Assembly (NCBI GenBank): GCA_947258695.1
Contig: CAMYJG010000002.1
Coordinates: forward strand, 1 to 64,000
DNA from: an uncultured Ectothiorhodospiraceae bacterium
GTDB lineage: Bacteria > Pseudomonadota > Gammaproteobacteria > UBA6429 > Thiohalophilaceae
Direction of reading: 5' to 3'
DNA length: 64,000 bases
Positions 1 through 8,453 of the stretch are shown here, one piece after another. The position numbers and the translations under genes were made by a program. Under the pieces are notes generated by a model. It saw only the letters and a list, made by a program, of their open reading frames with translations, ran no database searches and was not told where the DNA came from. How positions within the stretch are numbered: the first letter of the stretch is position 1; each line of letters opens with the position of its first letter.

Positions 1-435
1 AAGCGACCTAAAATGGTCGGTTATCAGGCTGCGGGTTCAGCACCGTTCATGAGAGGTGAAATGGTTGATAATCCTGAAACTGTGGCAACAGCAATACGTA
101 TCGGCCATCCGCAAAGCTGGGATAAAGCCTGGATTGTAAAAGAAGAGTCACAAGGTTGGTTTGATGAATGTTCTGATGATGTAATATTAGAAGCACAAAA
201 ATTGTTAGCAGAAAAAGAAGGTATCTTCTGTGAACCTGCTTCTGCCGCTTCTCTGGCGGGTGCGATGATGGATATTGACTCTGGCAAGATTCCTGAAGGC
301 AGTAAAATTGTATGTACCTTAACAGGTCATGGTTTAAAAGATCCTGATACGGCAATCGCGCAAAGTACACGGCCTTTGATTAATGTTGATGCGACGCTAG
401 AAGATGTACGTAAAGCCATACTCGATAACATGTAA
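1..435 (+). CDS. thrC: Threonine synthase, C-terminal part (5' truncated by window)
   Basis: The frame is open from base 1 and ends at TAA 433-435, so only the last 144 residues are present. The visible sequence (MVGYQAAGSAPFMRG near the left edge, then EGIFCEPASAASLAG and CTLTGHGLKDPD) is typical of the C-terminal half of PLP-dependent threonine synthase, which turns O-phosphohomoserine into threonine. The GIFCEPASAAS stretch is the conserved region around the cofactor phosphate and active-site face in this fold-type II family. The PLP lysine lies upstream, outside the window. An in-frame ATG at 13 is internal, not the start. A long near-palindrome follows 6 bp after the stop. Confidence 0.92.
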   Translation, partial: KRPKMVGYQAAGSAPFMRGEMVDNPETVATAIRIGHPQSWDKAWIVKEESQGWFDECSDDVILEAQKLLAEKEGIFCEPASAASLAGAMMDIDSGKIPEGSKIVCTLTGHGLKDPDTAIAQSTRPLINVDATLEDVRKAILDNM

Positions 436-441
436 GAATTC

Positions 442-545
442 TTGAGGTGCTCCCTGGCGGCGTTGAAAATAAAGTAAAAATACTCACTGACTACGTGTCA
501 GCTCCGTTTTTTACTTTATTTTCGCCTTGCCAGAAAACGCCTCAA
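442..545. repeat. 104-bp near-palindrome downstream of thrC
   Basis: The arms pair in blocks: TTGAGG (442-447) with CCTCAA (540-545), TGGC with GCCA, an A-rich block (AAAATAAAGTAAAAA) with TTTTTACTTTATTTT, and a CTGAC/GTCAG tip around TACGT, with unpaired bulges between. It starts just after the thrC stop, so it can act as a structured 3' end. The size and modular symmetry also fit a miniature inverted-repeat element. No second copy was seen in this window. Confidence 0.6.
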
Positions 546-579
546 AAATCCTTAGAAATACTTAATTAATAATAAACTC

Positions 580-727
580 GTCATTGCACTTAATGAACTG
601 CTACGCACTTCGTCAGTATTACCCTAACGTGTTCTACACGCTCTGGCATCGAGCGTTAGCGCGGCAATCTTTTGAAAAGAGGATTGATTATGAGATTGCC
701 ACAGTCATTTTATTCCTTCGCAATGAC
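580..727. repeat. Composite intergenic repeat with GTCATTGC/GCAATGAC ends
   Basis: The left end GTCATTGC (580-587) is the reverse complement of the right end GCAATGAC (720-727). Inside are GCGCGGCAATCT (659-670) and AGATTGCC (693-700), the inner boundary sequences of a short palindromic repeat known from many bacterial genomes (GTCATTGCGAGG...GGCAATCT). Two triloop mini-hairpins (595-611 and 626-642) lie between the left end and the inner palindrome. A related but left-truncated copy occurs at 14519-14596. Together with 442-545 this fills most of the 300-bp gap between thrC and the next gene; no gene was recognised in the gap. Confidence 0.65.
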
Positions 728-735
728 CGTTAACA

Positions 736-1797
736 TTGAGACTGCGCACTGTGCCCGGTGATTCTACACTGACACTTTTTGTTCCTGACCTGTTTGCTTT
801 TCAGCCGACATTTTCAAAATTAACTCGCGATGAACTTTCCCAATTACCCGAATTCAAATTAGCAACTCTGGAAAAATGGCTTTCGCGTGGTCGATGGGAA
901 AAATCGGCTGATCAAAGTGACAGCGTATTCTCAGAACTCGGTTTAAATAAATTTCTTAATACAGAAAAACCCTTTGCCGCGTTTTCATTGTTAACAGAAA
1001 ACAGCATCGAAGAGGGCACATGTTTTCAAACCTACTGGTTACGCGCTGATCCGGTTTGTTTGCAAGCGGATCGTGATACCGCATTACTCGTTGCTCATGA
1101 AGAGCTGGCATTAACTGGGGATGAAGCCAATAACCTGGTTGATTTAATTAATACACATTTTATCGATGAGCCATGGCAGTTATATAGTTTTTCTCCACAT
1201 CGCTGGTATTTAAGATTAGAACAAGCGATTGATTTAATAACCACACCACTAGAAACAGTGCTGGGTGAGGATATTAATCGCTTTGCACCGAGTGGTAATG
1301 ATGCCGATTACTGGCATAAAATCACCAATGAAATGCAAATGTTACTACACGGTTCGAGTGTCAATTTCGAAAGAGACTCTAGAAATTTCCCTACAGCTAA
1401 TAGTGTCTGGTTATGGGGTGGTGGCATCTTGCATAAAAACACAAATTCATCGAACTACCATTCAATAATAACGGATAACCGACTATTTAAAGGAGTTGGG
1501 TATTATTGTGAGGTAGATATTTTCTCATTAGACACAGATAACATTGATAATATAGAACACGGTTTACATCTAATTATCCTGGACATGTTATCCAGCTATG
1601 TTCAGCAACGTGATCTGTATTCTTTTGTGCAGACGCTCAATAGTATAGTGGAAAGTTATTTACTAAGTTGTAATGAATTATTATTGTCCGGAAAAATTAA
1701 TGAAATTAAACTGATTACGGATAAAGGAAATATTGTAATCAACAAAAAATTGTTACGTCGTTGGTGGAAACGTAAAAAGTCTTTTCTGAGTTTTTAA
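736..1797 (+). CDS. COG4255 / RpfE-type protein, related to cofactor-independent phosphoglycerate mutase
   Basis: A 353-aa product with the diagnostic NSVWLWGGG motif at about residue 223, which marks the uncharacterised family often annotated as 'regulatory protein, RpfE type' and usually found next to recJ, as here. The molecular function is not established. There is no in-frame ATG near the 5' end: the longest form begins at TTG 736 and a shorter one at GTG 751 (MPGDSTLTLFVPD), which looks more like the family's N-terminus. Neither has a convincing Shine-Dalgarno sequence, and the repeat element ends only 8 bp upstream at 727. The stop TAA directly abuts the recJ ATG, so the two genes are probably co-transcribed. 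Confidence 0.7.
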   Translation: MRLRTVPGDSTLTLFVPDLFAFQPTFSKLTRDELSQLPEFKLATLEKWLSRGRWEKSADQSDSVFSELGLNKFLNTEKPFAAFSLLTENSIEEGTCFQTYWLRADPVCLQADRDTALLVAHEELALTGDEANNLVDLINTHFIDEPWQLYSFSPHRWYLRLEQAIDLITTPLETVLGEDINRFAPSGNDADYWHKITNEMQMLLHGSSVNFERDSRNFPTANSVWLWGGGILHKNTNSSNYHSIITDNRLFKGVGYYCEVDIFSLDTDNIDNIEHGLHLIILDMLSSYVQQRDLYSFVQTLNSIVESYLLSCNELLLSGKINEIKLITDKGNIVINKKLLRRWWKRKKSFLSF

Positions 1798-3522
1798 ATG
1801 CATAGGTTAATAAAACGTGTAGCTACATCGCAAGATAAAATAAATAATAAAACATCTGTTTTAGAGCGTGTTTATGCAAATAGAAATATTAACTCTAAAG
1901 AAGAACTGAACTATTCAATTAGTAACTTGTTACCTTATGAACAGCTTAAAGGTATTTCTGAAGCAGCTGAACTTATCGCGACAGCCATTAAAGAAAATTC
2001 AATAATTGTCATTGTAGGCGATTTTGATGTTGATGGAGCAACCAGTACCACAGTAGCAGTGAAGGCCCTTCGTAGCATGGGGGCAGATAAGGTTCATTTT
2101 ATTGTACCAAATCGGTTTGAGTTTGGTTATGGCCTGACTCCTGAAATCGTTGCGGTTGCGGTTGAACGTTTTCATCCTGACATGATTATTACTGTTGATA
2201 ATGGAATATCGAGCGTCGATGGTGTAAAGGTGGCAAAAGATCTCAAGCTCAAAGTGGTTATCACTGATCACCATCTTGCCGCAGAAGTGTTACCTCAAGC
2301 AGATGCCATTGTTAACCCGAATCAACCCGGTGATAGTTTTCCAAGTAAAATGCTGGCTGGAGTGGGAGTTATTTTTTATGTCATGCTGGCGGTGCGTTCG
2401 TTATTACGTGAACAAGGCTGGTTTGAACAAAACAATATACAAGAGCCTAACCTGGCTGAATTATTAGACCTGGTAGCACTTGGTACCGTCGCAGATGTTG
2501 TACCGCTTGATTACAATAATCGAATTTTAGTTTCACAGGGGTTAGCGCGCATTCGTTCTGGTCGTGTTTGTGCAGGAATAGAGGCACTCATTAATGTAAC
2601 CGGACGTGATAAAACACGGCTTATAGCCAGTGACTTTGGTTTTGCTATTGCGCCACGATTAAATGCAGCCGGCCGGCTGGATGATATGTCATTAGGCATT
2701 AATTGTTTATTAAGCGAAAAGCTGGAAACCGCAACTAGTATGGCCAATAAATTAGATGAGATTAACCTCGCTCGTCGCGACATAGAAGCGGATATGAAAT
2801 CACAGGCAATGAAACTTTTGGATGAGATGAGCCTGGATGAAAATGATGACTTGCCTTTTGGTTTATGTCTTTTTGATGAGGATTTTCATGAAGGTGTGGT
2901 TGGTATTATTGCATCAAGAATTAAAGATCATTGGCATCGACCCGTCATTGTATTTGCAGAGTCCGAAGCAGGGTTCCTCAAAGGTTCTGGGCGTTCAGTC
3001 AAAGGTCTGCATATTCGGGATGCTTTGGATAGTGTTGCAGCAAAACATCCAGAGCTGATTTCTAAGTTTGGCGGGCATGCAATGGCGGCAGGACTCACTA
3101 TCGCAAAATCTGACTATAGTTTATTTAGCAAAGCATTTGATGAAGAAGTGCGTCGGCACTTAGGCAAGGATGATTTGCAAGGTGTGGTGATGAGCGATGG
3201 CGAGTTGTCCGAATCAGAATTAACCATGAAAACGGCTGAAGAGCTTCGATTTGCCGGCCCTTGGGGACAAACGTTCCAGGAGCCAGTCTTCGATGGTATC
3301 TTTAATATTATTACTAAACGTATTGTTGCTGAGAAACATTTAAAATTATCCTTACAGCCAGTTAACTCTAATATTGAAATTGATGCGATTGCATTCAATC
3401 TAACTGATGAAAACTGGCCACAATCTGTACAACAAGTCAGTATCGCCTATCGCCTGGATGTGAATACGTTTCGTGGTCAGCAAAGTTTACAGCTCATGCT
3501 GGAACATATCGAACCGTGTTAA
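1798..3522 (+). CDS. recJ: Single-stranded-DNA-specific exonuclease RecJ
   Basis: 574 aa, the usual RecJ length. It is a 5'-3' ssDNA exonuclease used in recombination and mismatch and base-excision repair. DHH-family metal motifs are visible: GDFDVDGATSTT at about residues 74-85, VITDHHLAAE near 155, and ALGTVADVVPL near 227. The DHHA1 part has GRSVKGLHIRDAL and SKFGGHAMAAG (about 400-430), and the C-terminal third is the OB-fold-like region. The ATG follows the upstream stop codon with no gap, suggesting translational coupling. prfB follows 80 bp later, the standard recJ-prfB order. Confidence 0.97.
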   Translation: MHRLIKRVATSQDKINNKTSVLERVYANRNINSKEELNYSISNLLPYEQLKGISEAAELIATAIKENSIIVIVGDFDVDGATSTTVAVKALRSMGADKVHFIVPNRFEFGYGLTPEIVAVAVERFHPDMIITVDNGISSVDGVKVAKDLKLKVVITDHHLAAEVLPQADAIVNPNQPGDSFPSKMLAGVGVIFYVMLAVRSLLREQGWFEQNNIQEPNLAELLDLVALGTVADVVPLDYNNRILVSQGLARIRSGRVCAGIEALINVTGRDKTRLIASDFGFAIAPRLNAAGRLDDMSLGINCLLSEKLETATSMANKLDEINLARRDIEADMKSQAMKLLDEMSLDENDDLPFGLCLFDEDFHEGVVGIIASRIKDHWHRPVIVFAESEAGFLKGSGRSVKGLHIRDALDSVAAKHPELISKFGGHAMAAGLTIAKSDYSLFSKAFDEEVRRHLGKDDLQGVVMSDGELSESELTMKTAEELRFAGPWGQTFQEPVFDGIFNIITKRIVAEKHLKLSLQPVNSNIEIDAIAFNLTDENWPQSVQQVSIAYRLDVNTFRGQQSLQLMLEHIEPC

Positions 3523-3602
3523 TTTACAGCGGGCCCTCTTCACCATGCAAGGCAGTGAGTTTTAGGGTAAGATAGCGCTTTTAAAATTTTAGAGATTTCA
3601 AC

Positions 3603-4701
3603 ATGTTGGAAATCAATCCTATCAAAACTCGGATCAAAGATTATCAGGAGCGCACTGACATCCTGAGGGGGTATCTTTGACTATGAGGCAAAAAAAGAAC
3701 AATTAGCAGAAGTCACTCGTGAACTTGAAGAGCCAAATGTCTGGGACAATCCTGAAAGAGCCCTGGAATTAGGTCGAGAAAGAGTTCAGCTAGAAAAAAT
3801 TGTCCATATTATTGATGAACTTAATACCAGCCTGGTCGATGCGGCGGAGCTAGTGGAACTCGCTGCTGAAGAAGATGACAGCGAAACCGTCCAGTCTGTT
3901 GAGACTGAACTGGATGATAAAGAGAAATCGCTCGAGCAACTCGAATTTCAGCGCATGTTTTCCGGTAAAATGGATGCCAATAATGCTTTTCTGGATATCC
4001 AGTCTGGATCGGGTGGTACAGAAGCACAGGATTGGGCTGAAATGTTATTGCGCATGTATCTTCGCTGGGGTGAAAGTAACGGTTTCGCCACAGAGTTAGT
4101 TGAAGCTTCATCGGGTGAAGTTGCTGGAATCAAAAGTGCTACCATTAAATTCACCGGGGAATATGCCTTTGGTTGGTTGCGTACAGAAACCGGTGTACAT
4201 CGTTTAGTACGTAAATCTCCGTTTGATTCAGGTAATCGTCGCCACACATCCTTTTCTTCTGTTTTTGTCTCTCCTGAGGTTGACGATAATATTGATATTG
4301 AAATTAACCCAGCCGACTTGCGTGTAGATACCTATAGGGCCAGCGGGGCAGGTGGGCAGCACGTAAATAAAACGGATTCCGCTGTGCGTTTAACACATGA
4401 ACCAACCGGGATCGTGGTACAGTGCCAAAGCGGACGCTCGCAGCATCAAAATAAAGATAACGCGATGAAACAACTTAAATCAAAACTCTATGAGTTTGAG
4501 TTGCAGAAGCAGAATGAAGAGAAACAAGCACTGGAAGATGGTAAAACAGATATTGGCTGGGGTAGTCAGATTCGTTCATACGTTCTGGATCAGTCCCGCA
4601 TTAAAGATTTACGCACCAATGTTGAAACCAGTAATACCCAGGCAGTATTAGATGGCGGCTTGAACATGTTTATTGAAGCCAGCCTGAAAAGCGGTTTATA
4701 A
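3603..4701 (+). CDS. prfB: Peptide chain release factor 2, programmed +1 frameshift
   Basis: RF2 recognises UGA and UAA and releases the finished peptide. The zero frame starts at ATG 3603 and stops at TGA 3678-3680 after 25 codons. The classical recoding signal is intact: an internal Shine-Dalgarno AGGGGG (3666-3671), then TAT CTT TGA C. A +1 slip at CTT moves translation to GAC at 3679 and gives a 365-residue protein, the same length as E. coli RF2. Downstream, [11 protein letters not shown] contains the SPF tripeptide for stop-codon reading, and [16 protein letters not shown] contains the catalytic GGQ. The frameshift makes RF2 autoregulated: low RF2 lets the ribosome pause at UGA and slip. 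Confidence 0.97.
3666..3681 (+). promoter_or_regulatory. RF2 programmed frameshift site
   Basis: AGGGGGTATCTTTGAC: a Shine-Dalgarno-like AGGGGG sits three bases before the CTT slippery codon, followed by in-frame TGA and C. This matches the conserved bacterial prfB recoding element and is why the gene appears as two open frames. Confidence 0.97.
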
Positions 4702-4709
4702 AAATATTC

Positions 4710-4781
4710 GCCACTAAGGGCACAAAGGACACAAAGAAGTTCAAATTTAATACTCTTTGTGTACTTGGTGTTCTTCGTGGC
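4710..4781. repeat. Inverted repeat of CACAAAG-rich arms in the prfB-lysS gap
   Basis: The left arm (4710-4740) and right arm (4752-4781) are imperfect reverse complements about 30 nt long around an 11-nt AT-rich loop. The arms read like GCCACTAAGGGCACAAAGG, a tandem CACRAAG pattern seen in dispersed intergenic repeats of many bacteria. It lies between the prfB stop and the lysS start (4808) and could act as a terminator-like or leader hairpin, but has no strong T tract. Confidence 0.55.
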
Positions 4782-4807
4782 TAAACGTTGAATAATAGAG
4801 AAACAAA

Positions 4808-6319
4808 ATGTCAGAAAATAATGAACAACCAGCTGTAGATGAAAATAAACTCATAGCAGAGCGTCGCCAAAAATTGGCGAGTATTCGTGAAGCTGATGGC
4901 GCTGCATTTCCAAATGATTTTCGTCGTAATGTCATGGCAGGTGAGTTACAGGCAGAATATGGTGATAAAGAAAAGGATGAGCTCGCTGAATTAAATATCC
5001 GGGTGAGTGTTGCTGGCCGTATGATGCTTAAGCGGGTAATGGGTAAAGCAAGTTTTGCCACTGTTCAGGATATGTCCGGTCGCATTCAATTTTATGTAGC
5101 ACGTGATGAATTACCGGAAGGTGTTTATAACGAGCAGTTTAAGAAGTGGGATATTGGTGACATTATTGGTGGCGAAGGTACCTTAATGAAAACCAATAAA
5201 GGTGAGTTGTCAGTTAAGCTGGATAGTATTCGCCTGCTGACAAAATCATTACGTCCACTGCCTGAAAAATTCAAAGGTATCTCAGATCAAGAAACACGTT
5301 ATCGTCAGCGTTATATTGATCTCATTATGAATGAAGATTCTCGTAACACTTTTATAATGCGTTCTAAAATAGTGGCACATATACGTGAGTTTTTAACGGC
5401 AAAAAATTTCCTCGAAGTCGAAACACCGATGATGCAAGTTATTCCTGGTGGTGCAACCGCGCGTCCATTTACCACTTTCCATAATGCGCTGGATATGGAT
5501 TTATTTTTACGTATTGCGCCTGAGTTATATCTAAAACGTTTAGTTGTTGGTGGTTTTGAGCGTGTGTTTGAAATTAATCGTAACTTCCGTAATGAAGGAT
5601 TGTCGACCCGGCATAATCCTGAATTCACCATGATCGAATTTTATGAAGCCTATGCTGATTATCGTGATCTTATGGATATTACTGAAGAAATGTTACGTTC
5701 GATTGCTGAGAATGTGGTCGGAAAAACTCAAGTGCCTTACCAGGGAGATGTTTATGACTTTGGTAAGCCATTTGAGCGTATGACAGTTAAAGAATCTATT
5801 CTTCATTTTAATAAAGATATTACTATGGAAGAGTTAGATGACGAGCAAAAAGCACGTGCGATTGCTGAACGGCTAGCTATCCCATTGAAAGATGGTTATG
5901 GTTTAGGAAAAGTGCAAATCGAAATATTTGAGAAGACGGTAGAACATCGTTTAATGAACCCGACATTTATCACTGCTTACCCTACCGAAGTATCCCCACT
6001 GGCTCGACGTAATGATGAAGATCCTTTCGTCACCGATCGATTTGAGTTTTTTGTAGGCGGGCGTGAAATTGCCAATGGTTTCTCGGAATTAAATGATGCG
6101 GAAGATCAAGCCGAGCGTTTTAAAGCTCAGGTTGAAGAAAAAGAAGCCGGTGATGATGAAGCCATGTTTTTTGATGAAGATTATATCACTGCATTGGAAC
6201 ATGGTATGCCACCCACAGCCGGTGAAGGTATTGGTATTGATCGCTTAGTCATGTTGTTTACTGATGCACCGTCAATCCGTGATGTACTTCTTTTCCCGCA
6301 TATGAGGCCAGAAGCATAA
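4808..6319 (+). CDS. lysS: Lysyl-tRNA synthetase, class II
   Basis: 503 aa, the standard bacterial LysS length. It charges tRNA-Lys. The N-terminal OB-fold anticodon-binding domain (about residues 60-170) contains [18 protein letters not shown]. The class II catalytic core follows: motif 1 around [10 protein letters not shown], motif 2 in [15 protein letters not shown], and motif 3 in [15 protein letters not shown] near the C-terminus. The start codon follows a weak purine stretch (GAGAAAC). The recJ-prfB-lysS order is common in gammaproteobacteria. Confidence 0.97.
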   Translation: MSENNEQPAVDENKLIAERRQKLASIREADGAAFPNDFRRNVMAGELQAEYGDKEKDELAELNIRVSVAGRMMLKRVMGKASFATVQDMSGRIQFYVARDELPEGVYNEQFKKWDIGDIIGGEGTLMKTNKGELSVKLDSIRLLTKSLRPLPEKFKGISDQETRYRQRYIDLIMNEDSRNTFIMRSKIVAHIREFLTAKNFLEVETPMMQVIPGGATARPFTTFHNALDMDLFLRIAPELYLKRLVVGGFERVFEINRNFRNEGLSTRHNPEFTMIEFYEAYADYRDLMDITEEMLRSIAENVVGKTQVPYQGDVYDFGKPFERMTVKESILHFNKDITMEELDDEQKARAIAERLAIPLKDGYGLGKVQIEIFEKTVEHRLMNPTFITAYPTEVSPLARRNDEDPFVTDRFEFFVGGREIANGFSELNDAEDQAERFKAQVEEKEAGDDEAMFFDEDYITALEHGMPPTAGEGIGIDRLVMLFTDAPSIRDVLLFPHMRPEA

Positions 6320-6349
6320 TTGAAAATTATGATTAGGGTTATACTAGAT

Positions 6350-6494
6350 GAACTGCTTCGCAGTTCTTAAGTGCACCGTTTAATCCCTTCGGGATTGTTT
6401 CGGCATTCCCTGAACATCTCCGATGTTCTGGTCCGACCAGAAGCTTAATCTAAGATTAAGGTTGGGGAGTACTCGACAAACCTTTCTGAGGTTT
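6350..6494. repeat. Array of five regularly spaced triloop mini-hairpins
   Basis: Five short perfect hairpins follow one another: GAACTGC-TTC-GCAGTTC (6350-6366), AATCCC-TTC-GGGATT (6382-6396), GAACATC-TCC-GATGTTC (6412-6428), CTTAATC-TAA-GATTAAG (6444-6460) and AAACCT-TTCTG-AGGTTT (6478-6494). The start-to-start distances are 32, 30, 32 and 34 bp, and the spacers are 15, 15, 15 and 17 nt. Arm sequences differ from unit to unit, so this is a repeated shape rather than a repeated sequence. It fills most of the 228-bp gap between lysS and the M48 protease gene. Confidence 0.8.
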
Positions 6495-6547
6495 ATAAGC
6501 ACGACCAGAAATAATTTATTGAATGACTGTAGAGTTAAGGAAAATAC

Positions 6548-7636
6548 ATGACTGAAATTAATGGCTTACTCTTTGATGGAAAAAATGTCGATAAATTATC
6601 GGTCAATCTTGTCGTTACAGATAATGGTGCTGCCCATTTATCTAATAAACCGGATTCCACATTTAAATTTTCCAAGGTTGCGGTGTCGCCACGAATAGGC
6701 GATTCAACGCGTTTCTTAACCTTGCCTGATGGACGTTTATTTGAAACTACAAACAATAATGCCATTGATCAATTAACGACACTTTATCCGACTAGTAAAC
6801 ACTCTCAAATTCATTCAGGTAACTGGATATTAAAGTCTTCCGTTCTTGTTGTGGTTTTGCTCTTAACCTGGATAGGTATCAGTATCGGTATTCCCGCTCT
6901 TACTTATAAAATAGCCATGCAGGTACCAGAGGAGATGCTGGTTGAATCTGGCAAAAAGGCAATGGTTGATTTAGATAAGGGGCCATTCACGGAGACAAAA
7001 TTAAGTAAAAAACGGCAGAAAAACCTGACTAATACGTTTATGAAACTGCTGCCTGACGACCATGAGAAATTAGCCTATAAACTTCATTTTCGTGAATCTG
7101 AGAAAATTGGAGCTAATGCTTTTGCCTTACCATCGGGCGATATTATTATTACTGATAAATTAATTAAATTATCAGCGAATGATGATGAGATTCGTTCAAT
7201 ACTGCTACATGAAATTGCCCATGTTGAATTGCGCCATGGTATTCAAAGTACAATTAAAACATCCTCTCTTTTGTTACTGGTTGTGGCGATTACGGGTGAT
7301 GTAACGAGTTTAAGTACGGTGTTACTTGGTGTGCCTGCACTTTTATTGGATTCAAGTTACAACCGTAAGATGGAATGGGAAGCCGATAGTTATTCATTAA
7401 CAAAAATGCAGCAGTTAAAAATTAATCCTATCGCTTTTGCAAATATGCTGGAGAAGTTAGTGAAATCACATGTAGAAAAAAATACTAAGGTAAAAAACAA
7501 TCAGGATGATAATAAACAAACGGATGATTACGATGATTATAGCGATGGGTATTGGTCGACTCATCCCCCCAGCAAAGAACGGATAGAACGGATGAAAGCT
7601 GCAAGCAAAGAGTTTGCAGTGAATACAAAAGGCTAA
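6548..7636 (+). CDS. M48-family membrane metalloprotease
   Basis: 362 aa. An N-terminal domain of about 90 residues is followed by one strong membrane segment (about residues 96-118, SSVLVVVLLLTWIGISIGIP), then an M48 peptidase domain. The zinc-binding motif is H221-E-I-A-H225 and the third ligand is in EWEAD (residues 276-280), all intact. The active domain is followed by a hydrophobic stretch (about 238-262) and an Asp-rich C-terminal tail. The family degrades or processes envelope proteins; the substrate is unknown. The start is supported by AAGGA 8 nt upstream of ATG. It stands alone, convergent with the next gene. Confidence 0.85.
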   Translation: MTEINGLLFDGKNVDKLSVNLVVTDNGAAHLSNKPDSTFKFSKVAVSPRIGDSTRFLTLPDGRLFETTNNNAIDQLTTLYPTSKHSQIHSGNWILKSSVLVVVLLLTWIGISIGIPALTYKIAMQVPEEMLVESGKKAMVDLDKGPFTETKLSKKRQKNLTNTFMKLLPDDHEKLAYKLHFRESEKIGANAFALPSGDIIITDKLIKLSANDDEIRSILLHEIAHVELRHGIQSTIKTSSLLLLVVAITGDVTSLSTVLLGVPALLLDSSYNRKMEWEADSYSLTKMQQLKINPIAFANMLEKLVKSHVEKNTKVKNNQDDNKQTDDYDDYSDGYWSTHPPSKERIERMKAASKEFAVNTKG

Positions 7637-7641
7637 AGGGT

Positions 7642-8028
7642 TTAATTATTTGAGGTTAAACTACTTAAAATTTCCTGGCTGACCAGGTTGTTATGATGCT
7701 GCACCAATGCCTGGGATCGAAACAATTCGAATAACTCGAAGATTGCAATACCAACGATGAGAGCTATTCCCAGCTCGATATATTTCATAACAATGCAGGC
7801 TACACCACCCCAGAACACAGTAATATTGATAAAACCAAGCAGCCATTTCCCTAAATAAAAGTGATGTAAACCCGCTATAAAAATATAGTTGAGTGTTGCA
7901 TAGGTATCAGGATCTTTAATTCTTTTTTCTGATAATTTGTAGAAAGTTCGACGTTGTTCGTCAGGTAATTCACGGATTTGTCTGCGAATTTGATCTTGTG
8001 TTTCTTCTACGACAGATGCATTTAACAC
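7642..8028 (-). CDS. Small TM2-domain-like membrane protein
   Basis: 128 aa with GTG start at 8028, backed by GAGGAA five bases upstream on the minus strand. The middle has LNYIFIAGLHHFYLGKW, with the G-x-H-x-F-Y-L-G pattern of TM2 domains, followed by two hydrophobic segments (about 62-80 and 82-102). The rest is charged and helical. TM2 proteins are small inner-membrane proteins of unclear role. The DUF4177 gene lies 39 bp upstream on the same strand, so the two may form an operon. Confidence 0.6.
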   Translation of the reverse strand: MLNASVVEETQDQIRRQIRELPDEQRRTFYKLSEKRIKDPDTYATLNYIFIAGLHHFYLGKWLLGFINITVFWGGVACIVMKYIELGIALIVGIAIFELFELFRSQALVQHHNNLVSQEILSSLTSNN

Positions 8029-8067
8029 TTCAATTCCTCATTTTATTTTTGTTATGACGTGATTTAG

Positions 8068-8280
8068 TTAGCGACCTAGTGTAATAACAACAGCTTCTCG
8101 TTTCCAGAATAAGAGTAAGCGTTTTTGTTCGACTACCTGGAAAACCACCTGCCAACCTTCGCTGGCCTCTTTATTCAACGTCGCTTCCATTTTAGCAATA
8201 GGTATACCCGATGCACCTAAAAAAATTGTTCCTAATCCACCTTCCAAGACATGAATTACTTTATATTCTTTATACGTCAT
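8068..8280 (-). CDS. DUF4177-like small protein
   Basis: 70 aa. The pattern YKVIHVLEGG...LNKEASEGWQVV...LLLFWKREAVVITLGR matches the short DUF4177 fold, in which a conserved 'EGW' precedes the last strands. Function unknown. ATG at 8280 has GGAGAG six bases upstream. Probably co-transcribed with the TM2-like gene downstream (39-bp gap). Confidence 0.6.
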   Translation of the reverse strand: MTYKEYKVIHVLEGGLGTIFLGASGIPIAKMEATLNKEASEGWQVVFQVVEQKRLLLFWKREAVVITLGR

Positions 8281-8393
8281 TTGTTCTCTCCATAGATTTA
8301 TTATATTTATATTTGCGCAAGCATTTCACCATAAGCTTGTTATGATGAAATACTTAGTAAAATATACCACAGAAATTCGTGAAGTTTAAAGAA

Positions 8394-8421
8394 TCACTTC
8401 CATACAAGTCTGTATCAGTGA
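8394..8421 (-). terminator. Possible terminator hairpin after the HDOD gene
   Basis: TCACT...ATACA-AGTC-TGTAT...AGTGA forms a two-part hairpin 33 bp beyond the HDOD stop. On the minus strand it is followed by TTCTTTAAAC, a modest T-rich run. Another imperfect hairpin (ATTTCACCATAA / TTATGATGAAAT, around 8322-8350) lies between it and the DUF4177 start. Neither is strong. Confidence 0.35.
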
Positions 8422-8453
8422 ATATACCGAAAAAGGATGTGCAATAAAATTAA

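Noticed and set aside
3603..3853. prfB looks like a broken gene with an early stop at 3678
   Set aside because: The AGGGGG-TATCTTTGAC context is the conserved programmed frameshift; the +1 frame continues with a full-length RF2.
6350..6494. CRISPR array
   Set aside because: Units share a shape and spacing but not a repeat sequence, and no cas gene is present.
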